NCBI GenBank assembly: GCA_020723365.1 | Contig: DYJB01000068.1 | Span: 1-13,118, forward strand | From: Candidatus Aquidulcis sp. | GTDB lineage: Bacteria; Chloroflexota; Anaerolineae; Anaerolineales; E44-bin32 | Reading direction: 5' to 3' | DNA length: 13,118 bases | Program-made: the position numbers and the translations under genes | The notes under the pieces: model-generated | What the model saw: the letters and a program-made list of their open reading frames with translations, nothing else | Told to the model about the DNA's origin: nothing | Database searches by the model: none | Shown here: piece by piece, positions 6,282 through 11,850 of the stretch | How positions within the stretch are numbered: the stretch's first letter is position 1 | Layout of the letters: every line of letters starts with the position of its first letter

Positions 6282-8198
6282 ATGGCCACACCTTCGCAGT
6301 CGATGATCACGGAGGCGATTGCCGCCGCACGCGCCGGTGACCGGGCGCGGGCGCGGGACCTGCTTTCGCGGCTCCTGCGCACCGATTCGGCCAACGCCGA
6401 GTACTGGGTGTGGATGAGCGCCGTGGTCGACACGGACCGCGAGCGCATCTACTGCCTCGAATCGGCCCTCAAGCTGGACCCGACCAATCGATCCGCTCTG
6501 CGCGGGCTGGTCATCCTCGGGGCGCGCAAACCGGCCGACGCCGAACTGACGGCCGCCCTGCGCATCCCGCGCCGCCAGGTCGCCGCCGTCTCGGCCAGCA
6601 CCGCCATCCGGCGCGCCCCGCGGGTCAACTGGGGGATGGTGGCGCTCAGCGCATTGGCGATTTTCGCCGTCGCCGTCCTGTTCACGTATGGCGGACCGGT
6701 CTTCTCGGCCCTCGGGATCCTTGGCCGCAGGGCCCTCTCCCCGCCCCCGCAGCTGGCGACCCTGAGCCCGACGCCATCCGCCACGCCCGTGCTTCAGACG
6801 CCGACCGAGACGCCCCTGCCGGCCGCCACGCGCGTCCTGCGCACGCCGGTGCCCACGGAGTTCGGCGGGACGCCGCTGGCGCTGCTTGTTCCCTTTACCA
6901 TGACCCCCACCCCCATCGTGGGCGCTACGCCGCACAACGAATACGAGGCTTACCAGTCCGGCCTGGAAGCGCTGGCGGCGGGGCGCTACGAGGAAGCGCT
7001 GGGCTACTTTGACCAGGTTGCCAAGCTGGCGCCCCGGCTGGAAGACGTTCAGTACCTGCGCGGCGAGGCATTGCGGCTGGCGGGCACACCCCGGCAGTCG
7101 TTCGAGGCCTACGATGCCGCCATCCTGCTCAATCGTGATTTCGCGCCCGCCTACCTGGGCCGCGGCCGCGCCTTCATGGCCATCGAAGACCCGACGCGCG
7201 GGGTTGCCGATTTCGAGAAGGCCTACAAGCTCGATCCACAGCTCGAGCAGGCGTACCTGGATCTGGCGCAGTACTACGCCGGCAAGCGGCTGTATGACAA
7301 GGCCGAGGAACTTCTGCAGCGCGCCATCGACCGCGGGGTGGGCACGCCGCTGGTCCTCATTCGGATCAGCCGCGCCCAGTACGGGCGCACGAACTACCAG
7401 GACGCCGTCAAGAACGCCATCGAAGGCAGCGCCGCCGACCCGACCATTGTCGAGGGCTACCTGGCGATCGGATCGGGCTACTACGAGCTCGGCCTGTACA
7501 ACGACGCCGTCTGGCCGCTCAAGACCTACACCCTGTACGCCCCGGACGATCCTCTTGGCTGGAGCTATCTCGGTCGCGCACTGGTTCAGACCGGCGATGC
7601 AGACGGCGCCAGGGCGGCCCTCGATCGGTCGCTGAGTATCAACGAACGCCACGGCCCGGCCCACCAGGGCAAGGGCTTCCTCGCCCTGCTCCAAGGCGAC
7701 GGTCAGGCGGCGCTGGACGCCTTCAAGCAGGCGCGCCGCTTCGCACCCGACAATTACGAGCTCATGCTCGGCGTGGGGCGGGCGCAGTACCTGGTGGGCA
7801 ATTATCGTGAGGCCATCAAGGAGCTCAACCAGGCCATCAGCCTGGCCGGCGAGGAGAAGCTGCTTGCCAACCGCGAGCGCCGCCGCGCCGACGGCTACGT
7901 GCTTCTGGGTCTCGTCTACGAGGCAACCGATCCGCCGCTGCTCAACGATGCCATCGTGCAGTGGAACTACATCCTCAGCATGGGTGGATCCTCGCCCGAA
8001 GCCGTCGCCCTGGCCGAGCAGCATCTCCAGGCGTTGACCGGTCGCGTGCCCACCCGGCAGGCGACCTGGACCCCCTCGGCGACCATCTACGGTACCACCC
8101 CCACGCCCACGCCGACGCGCACGCCGACCCCCGGTCCCTCGCCCACTGCCGGTCCGTCCCCCACCCGCACGCCCACCGAAGAGTGGTCCCCGCCTTAG
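6282..8198 (+). CDS. Membrane-anchored TPR protein with cytosolic helical-repeat head and PT-rich linkers
   Basis: Single-pass membrane protein of 638 residues. Residues 8-80 form a helical-repeat domain ('EAIAAARAGDRARARDLLSR', 'DSANAEYWVWMSAV', 'KLDPTNRSALRGL'), an arrangement common ahead of a membrane anchor in Anaerolineae. One transmembrane helix follows at about 117-137. Arg/Lys-rich residues 95-114 before it predict an inside N-terminus. A Pro/Thr linker (153-215) leads to an array of TPR units at about 219-585, for example 'EALAAGRYEEALGYFDQVAK', 'AYLDLAQYYAGKRLYDKAEE' and 'VGNYREAIKELNQAISLAG'. The protein ends in a Pro/Thr/Ser tail (590-638). TPRs bind partner proteins, so a scaffold or assembly role at the outer face is likely; the partner is unknown. 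ATG 6282 (MATPSQSM) is chosen because the helical domain begins just after it and the promoter lies just upstream. Confidence 0.87.
   Translation: MATPSQSMITEAIAAARAGDRARARDLLSRLLRTDSANAEYWVWMSAVVDTDRERIYCLESALKLDPTNRSALRGLVILGARKPADAELTAALRIPRRQVAAVSASTAIRRAPRVNWGMVALSALAIFAVAVLFTYGGPVFSALGILGRRALSPPPQLATLSPTPSATPVLQTPTETPLPAATRVLRTPVPTEFGGTPLALLVPFTMTPTPIVGATPHNEYEAYQSGLEALAAGRYEEALGYFDQVAKLAPRLEDVQYLRGEALRLAGTPRQSFEAYDAAILLNRDFAPAYLGRGRAFMAIEDPTRGVADFEKAYKLDPQLEQAYLDLAQYYAGKRLYDKAEELLQRAIDRGVGTPLVLIRISRAQYGRTNYQDAVKNAIEGSAADPTIVEGYLAIGSGYYELGLYNDAVWPLKTYTLYAPDDPLGWSYLGRALVQTGDADGARAALDRSLSINERHGPAHQGKGFLALLQGDGQAALDAFKQARRFAPDNYELMLGVGRAQYLVGNYREAIKELNQAISLAGEEKLLANRERRRADGYVLLGLVYEATDPPLLNDAIVQWNYILSMGGSSPEAVALAEQHLQALTGRVPTRQATWTPSATIYGTTPTPTPTRTPTPGPSPTAGPSPTRTPTEEWSPP
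8095..8178 (+). repeat. Low-complexity Pro/Thr codon repeat in the TPR gene tail
   Basis: Short irregular runs of CCN and ACN codons encode TPTPTPTRTPTPGPSPT-type sequence. It is a coding microrepeat typical of extracytoplasmic linkers and could vary in length by slippage. A similar but separate stretch lies in the next gene at about 8389-8485. Confidence 0.6.
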
Positions 8199-8279
8199 AC
8201 CGGAGGAGCAACATCCTGAGCACGCCGGGCGTCGGCGTCGGCCCGCGGTGCCGTGCGGAGGCGCGGCTCCTGCATGCGG

Positions 8280-8285
8280 TATGAT
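8280..8285 (+). promoter_or_regulatory. Candidate -10 box of the deacetylase gene
   Basis: TATGAT differs from TATAAT at one position and ends 7 nt before GTG 8293, the same spacing as the -10 of the repeat lipoprotein gene. No convincing -35 is seen at 16-18 bp upstream. Read-through from the TPR gene, which ends 94 nt before the GTG, is also possible. Confidence 0.42.
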
Positions 8286-8292
8286 TGCGCCC

Positions 8293-9492
8293 GTGCCTAC
8301 CCACTTCCAGATCGCGCGCTTGCGACTGTCCCTTGCCATCAGTCTGGTTTCCGTATGTGCCGCGTGCACGGCGGGACCCCTGGCGCAGCCGACGGGCACG
8401 CCCAGCCCCACGAAGGCCCCGGTGCCCTCCCAGACCCCCACCCCCTCCTGGACGCCGCCGCCCACCCCCACACGCGTCCGCACCCCGCCCGCGCTCCCCG
8501 CGCCCTACGAGACAAGCCGCCTCAACCCTCTCGACCGGCCGGTCGGCTACATCTCGGAGACGTGCCAGTACCTGCGGATGAAATGGGATCCCGACAACGC
8601 CGCTCCCGGCACGATCGTCATCCCCATCATGTTCCACGCCATTCCGGCCATCCAGACCAGCGACCCGAATGAGATCACCCAGTACCAATTCGAGAGGATG
8701 ATTGCCGACTTGAAGGGACAGGGGTTCGAGGCGATCACCGTCAGCGAGTTGTCCGACTTTCTCGAAACCAACGCCAGGATCCCCATGCGCTCCTTCGTCA
8801 TGATCCTGGATGACCGCCGCCCGGGCACGGCCTTCACTACCTTCCTGCCCGTGCTGGACGCCAACAATTGGCGCATGAGCCTGGCCTGGCCCATCGGCTA
8901 CGGTGACGACACGACCGACAGGAAGCCGGCCACCTTCGTTGAGAGTGACCCGTCGTCCGGCACCTATCCCAACCTTTGGGCGCAGATCGAGCGCTACTAC
9001 GAGAGCGGCCGATTCGAGGTCGAGTCGCACGGCTACTACCACAACCTCCCCATGACGGATGACTCGACCGACGGCTACTTGCGCCAGGAGTTGGAGCAAT
9101 CGATGGCCGAGCTCACGGCGCACTTCGGGCGCCGCCCGGTCGCCATCATCTGGCCCGGGGGTGGATTCGCCAGGCGCCCGGTGGAGTTCGCCCGGGCGGC
9201 CGGCTATCGTGTGGGATTCACCATCAATCCGCGCGGGCCGCTCATGTTCAACTGGATCCCTCAGGCCGAGGAACGCGACCCGATGCGCCCGATCTACCTC
9301 CCGGAGGGCCCGGCAGGTGACCCCCTGCTGACGCTGCCGCGCTATTGGCCCAGCCAGGTGAGCAGCGAATTGGACAACATCCGCCTGATGGGCAAGGAAG
9401 CCGCCGCCCACGCCGAAGCCAACAAGGCCACCGAACTGGCCTACTACGAGATTGTCTGCGCCGCGACCCACGGCCCGCTTCCGGCCCAATAG
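8293..9492 (+). CDS. Putative CE4 (NodB-type) polysaccharide deacetylase lipoprotein
   Basis: Probable exported metal-dependent deacetylase of N-acetylated glycans, 399 residues from GTG 8293. A basic/hydrophobic leader (about 6-24) ends at CAAC, an imperfect lipobox with Cys25. A Pro/Thr linker (about 34-70) precedes the NodB-like domain at about 106-312. Expected CE4 motifs are present in order. 'ILDDRRPG' (171-178) has the Asp pair of motif 1. 'SHGYYH' gives metal ligands H246 and H250 (motif 2). 'WPGGGF' (287-292) matches motif 3, followed by 'AGYRVGFTI' (303-311). Motif 1 is unusual: the Gly after the Asp pair in canonical TFDDG is Arg, so activity or specificity may differ. The GTG is preferred over ATG 8281, because that ATG lies inside the TATGAT -10 box and would not be transcribed from it. 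A hairpin follows the stop codon. Substrate could be peptidoglycan or an exopolysaccharide. Confidence 0.8.
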   Translation: MPTHFQIARLRLSLAISLVSVCAACTAGPLAQPTGTPSPTKAPVPSQTPTPSWTPPPTPTRVRTPPALPAPYETSRLNPLDRPVGYISETCQYLRMKWDPDNAAPGTIVIPIMFHAIPAIQTSDPNEITQYQFERMIADLKGQGFEAITVSELSDFLETNARIPMRSFVMILDDRRPGTAFTTFLPVLDANNWRMSLAWPIGYGDDTTDRKPATFVESDPSSGTYPNLWAQIERYYESGRFEVESHGYYHNLPMTDDSTDGYLRQELEQSMAELTAHFGRRPVAIIWPGGGFARRPVEFARAAGYRVGFTINPRGPLMFNWIPQAEERDPMRPIYLPEGPAGDPLLTLPRYWPSQVSSELDNIRLMGKEAAAHAEANKATELAYYEIVCAATHGPLPAQ

Positions 9493-9519
9493 GTATTTGG
9501 CTATGCGAAGCCCGGAAGC

Positions 9520-9536
9520 GGGGCGGCGGTCGCCCC
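9520..9536 (+). terminator. GC-rich stem-loop after the deacetylase gene (possible terminator)
   Basis: GGGGCG (9520-9525) pairs with CGCCCC (9531-9536) over a 5-nt loop, 28 nt after the deacetylase stop and upstream of the rpsT promoter. There is no T-tract, so this is a weak terminator call. Confidence 0.32.
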
Positions 9537-9558
9537 CAGGGACCCTCGCCGGCGACCC

Positions 9559-9587
9559 TAGACAGCCTGGGCGCCGGCAGGTAAAAT
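9559..9587 (+). promoter_or_regulatory. Strong candidate promoter of rpsT
   Basis: TAGACA (9559-9564) and TAAAAT (9582-9587) each differ from consensus at one position and are spaced by exactly 17 bp. The predicted start near 9594 gives a leader of about 27 nt that includes the GGAGG ribosome-binding site. This is the best full promoter in the window, as expected for a ribosomal protein gene. Confidence 0.75.
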
Positions 9588-9610
9588 GCATGGGTTGATA
9601 CGAGAACGTC

Positions 9611-9615
9611 GGAGG
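9611..9615 (+). promoter_or_regulatory. Shine-Dalgarno fixing the rare TTG start of rpsT
   Basis: GGAGG lies 5 nt before TTG 9621. No ATG or GTG in this frame lies at a suitable distance, and the encoded S20 sequence begins directly at the TTG (initiator, then ANIESAKKR). Confidence 0.8.
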
Positions 9616-9620
9616 CAAGG

Positions 9621-9890
9621 TTGGCCAATATCGAGTCCGCCAAGAAACGCAACCGGCAGAGCGCCAAGCGCCGGGTCCGCAACCGCGATGTGCGCACGCG
9701 CGCCCGGTCGTACGTCAAGAGCGCCCGCACGGCGATCGAGACCGATGCCAAGGGCGCCGCTCCGGCCGTGAAGACCGCTGCGCGCGAGCTCGACCGCGCG
9801 GCTGCCAAGGGCGTCCTGCACAAGAAGAACACCGCCCGCCGCAAGAGCCGCTTGATGAAGCAGCTGGCCAAGGCCCAGAAGCCCGCCTGA
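9621..9890 (+). CDS. rpsT: 30S ribosomal protein S20
   Basis: Small-subunit protein bS20, which binds 16S rRNA early in 30S assembly. The 89-residue length is normal for the family. The sequence is highly basic and helical: 'ANIESAKKRNRQSAKRRVRN' at the N-terminus matches the typical A..KSA.KR.RQ...R..RN of S20, and 'GVLHKKNTARRKSRLMKQL' near residues 64-82 matches the G..H.N.AARKKSRL ending. The start codon is TTG at 9621, preceded by GGAGG with 5-nt spacing. The gene is monocistronic in appearance, with its own strong promoter and a good hairpin after the stop. In E. coli rpsT also starts with UUG and S20 represses its own translation through that codon. The same control here is an inference only. 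Confidence 0.97.
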   Translation: MANIESAKKRNRQSAKRRVRNRDVRTRARSYVKSARTAIETDAKGAAPAVKTAARELDRAAAKGVLHKKNTARRKSRLMKQLAKAQKPA

Positions 9891-9915
9891 CCGCAGCGCC
9901 CTCCAAGTGAGTCCC

Positions 9916-9943
9916 CCACGACGCACTTCCGGGTGCGTCGTGG
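9916..9943 (+). terminator. rpsT terminator hairpin
   Basis: An 11-bp perfect stem, CCACGACGCAC (9916-9926) with GTGCGTCGTGG (9933-9943), encloses a 6-nt TTCCGG loop, 26 nt after the rpsT stop. It is followed by TCATT instead of a long T-run. It is the strongest inverted repeat I found in the window and lies between rpsT and the argS promoter. Confidence 0.75.
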
Positions 9944-9956
9944 TCATTCAGGCGGG

Positions 9957-9965
9957 TGCTATAAT
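9957..9965 (+). promoter_or_regulatory. Extended -10 promoter of argS
   Basis: TGCTATAAT holds a perfect TATAAT (9960-9965) with the TGn extension. No -35 match is seen; its position would fall on the 3' arm of the rpsT terminator stem. The start would be near 9972, giving a leader of about 17 nt with GAGG at 9977-9980, 8 nt before GTG 9989. Confidence 0.65.
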
Positions 9966-9988
9966 CCCTCGGCAGCGAGGATGGCGGC

Positions 9989-11788
9989 GTGTTCGATTCG
10001 GAACTCAATGGGCTGTCGACGCAGATTCGGGAACGGCTGGCGGCGCTGGGGGCGCCGCCGCCGGCGCGAATCGACTGGGCTCCGGTGCCCTTTGGGGGCA
10101 CCTGGGGATTCGGGACGGCCGTCTGCTTCCAGGCTGCCGCGGCCGAAGCGCGCTCCGGCCAACCCGTGCGCATCCCCGAACGCGCCGCTGAACTGGCTGC
10201 CGACCTCGCCTCCCGCCTCCAGCCACCTCACGGCTTCACCCGGCTGCACGCCGACAAGGCCTACCTGAACGCCACGGTCGATCCAGGAATCTTCGCCGCC
10301 CGCGTCATCGACGCCTGCCTCTCCTCCGGGCCGGACTTCGGCCGCGGCGCGCGGCGTGACGAGCGCGTCATGGTCGAGTACGCCCAGCCGAACACGCACC
10401 ACTCGTTCCACATCGGCCACGCCCGCAATGCGCTGCTGGGCGAGTCGCTCGCCCGACTGGTCGAGTTCGCCGGCTTCCCCACCGTGCGCGCCTCCTACCC
10501 CGGCGATATCGGGTTGGGGGTGATCACCTGCCTGTGGGGCTACCAGCGCTTCCACGCCGGCGAGGAGCCGCAGGGCGTCCACGCCCGGGGCCAGTGGCTG
10601 CTCAAGGTCTACGCCGAGGCCAATGCCCTCTTGACCGCACGCCCCGGCGAGACGGCGGAAGAGACCGCCACGCGGGAAGCCTATGATGCCGAACGGCGCG
10701 AGCTGTACCGGCGCTGGGACGCCGGGGACCCGGACGTCCGGGACCTCTGGCTGCGCACGCGGCAGTGGAGCCTGGACGAGCTGAACGATATCCTGTCGCT
10801 GCTCTCGATCCCCATCGACGTCTACTTCTTCGAGAGCGAAGCCGATGAGCCGGCCAAGGCCATTGTCCAGGACCTTATCGATCGCGGTATCGCCGAGGAC
10901 GAGCGGCCGGCCGGCCCGGTCATCGTCCGCATTGATGAGAAGCTCGGCCTCAAGAAGGAGAAGTTCCGTACGGCCGTCGTCCTGCGGAGCGACGGCACGA
11001 CGCTCTACCTCACCAAGGATCTGGCGCTCGCCAAGCAGAAATTCGAGCAGTTCCATGCCGACCGCTCGATTTACGTCGTCGATTTCCGGCAGAGCCTGCA
11101 TTTCCAGCAGGCATTCAAGATCCTCGAGCTGATGGGCTTCCCGCAGGCCCCCAAGTGCTTCCACCTGGCCTACGGCTATGTCACGCTCCCGGAGGGCGCC
11201 ATGTCCGCCCGCAAGGGGAACGTGGTGCTCTTCATGGACGTGCTGCTCGAGGCCGAACGCCGCGTGCTGGACGTGATCGCCGAGAAGACTCCGGACCTGC
11301 CGCAGGAGCAGCGCGCCGCCGTTGCCCGCCAGGTGGGCCTGGGCGCACTGACGTACGGCCTGCTCTCGGTCGACAACACTCGCGATATCGTCTTCGACAT
11401 GGACAGTGCGCTGAGCTTCGACGGCCAGACGGCGCCCTACATCCAGAACGCCCACGTGCGCGCCACCAGCATCCTGCGCAAGGCCGGATCCCTTCCGGCT
11501 TCAGCCGGGTTCACCTATGCTCTGGACCGTCTCGAGCTCGAGCTGATTGACTGGATCTCGCGCTTCCCAACCGCCGTGCAGCAGGCGGCTGCGGAGTACA
11601 AGCCGCTCCACATGGCGGCCTACGCCTACGAACTGGCGCGCGCCTTCCATGCCTTCTACCACGCTGTTCCCGTGCTGCAGGTCGAAGAGCCCGTGCGGGC
11701 CTCCCGCCTGCGCCTGGTGGCCGCCGCGCGCCAGACTCTGGCCAACGCACTTCGGTTGCTCGATATCGCCGCGCCGGACGTGATGTAG
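9989..11788 (+). CDS. argS: Arginyl-tRNA synthetase
   Basis: Class I aminoacyl-tRNA synthetase that charges tRNA-Arg with arginine using ATP. It is 599 residues from GTG 9989, close to the usual length of bacterial ArgRS. The N-terminal additional domain (1-110) recognises the tRNA D-loop. The catalytic domain has NTHHSFHIGHAR with the HIGH signature at 141-144, 'SDGTTLYLTKDLALAKQKF' (334-352) and the KMSKS-equivalent MSARKG (405-410), the usual weak form in this family. A helical anticodon-binding domain follows (about 475-599), and the chain ends in Met, as is typical. NT occurs where many ArgRS have NP before the HIGH loop. A GAGG site lies 8 nt upstream of the GTG; ATG 9981 is out of frame. 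The downstream gene is 62 nt away and has no visible promoter, so co-transcription is likely. Confidence 0.97.
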   Translation: MFDSELNGLSTQIRERLAALGAPPPARIDWAPVPFGGTWGFGTAVCFQAAAAEARSGQPVRIPERAAELAADLASRLQPPHGFTRLHADKAYLNATVDPGIFAARVIDACLSSGPDFGRGARRDERVMVEYAQPNTHHSFHIGHARNALLGESLARLVEFAGFPTVRASYPGDIGLGVITCLWGYQRFHAGEEPQGVHARGQWLLKVYAEANALLTARPGETAEETATREAYDAERRELYRRWDAGDPDVRDLWLRTRQWSLDELNDILSLLSIPIDVYFFESEADEPAKAIVQDLIDRGIAEDERPAGPVIVRIDEKLGLKKEKFRTAVVLRSDGTTLYLTKDLALAKQKFEQFHADRSIYVVDFRQSLHFQQAFKILELMGFPQAPKCFHLAYGYVTLPEGAMSARKGNVVLFMDVLLEAERRVLDVIAEKTPDLPQEQRAAVARQVGLGALTYGLLSVDNTRDIVFDMDSALSFDGQTAPYIQNAHVRATSILRKAGSLPASAGFTYALDRLELELIDWISRFPTAVQQAAAEYKPLHMAAYAYELARAFHAFYHAVPVLQVEEPVRASRLRLVAAARQTLANALRLLDIAAPDVM

Positions 11789-11850
11789 CCCGTGCGCCCC
11801 CCATCCGCCTGGGCCCTGCGGGGCATCCACAAGGGAGACAACCTGTCACT

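Noticed and set aside
5946..8483. A very long open frame (845 codons) on the minus strand across the TPR gene
   Set aside because: It is antisense to a protein with clear TPR, membrane and linker features. Its own product has no recognisable domain and is biased towards Gly, Arg and Ala, as expected for an antisense frame in GC-rich DNA.
9546..9555. Perfect 10-nt palindrome TCGCCGGCGA just upstream of the rpsT -35
   Set aside because: It could be a regulator site, but a single short GC palindrome is expected by chance here and it has no second copy in the window.
9959..11455. A 498-codon minus-strand frame over argS
   Set aside because: It is the antisense shadow of argS, with no start signal and no domain.
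11789..11850. Possible terminator or separate promoter between argS and the cpgS-like gene
   Set aside because: Only a small bulged stem around 11810-11829 is visible, with no T-tract and no convincing -10 box, so co-transcription is the simpler reading.
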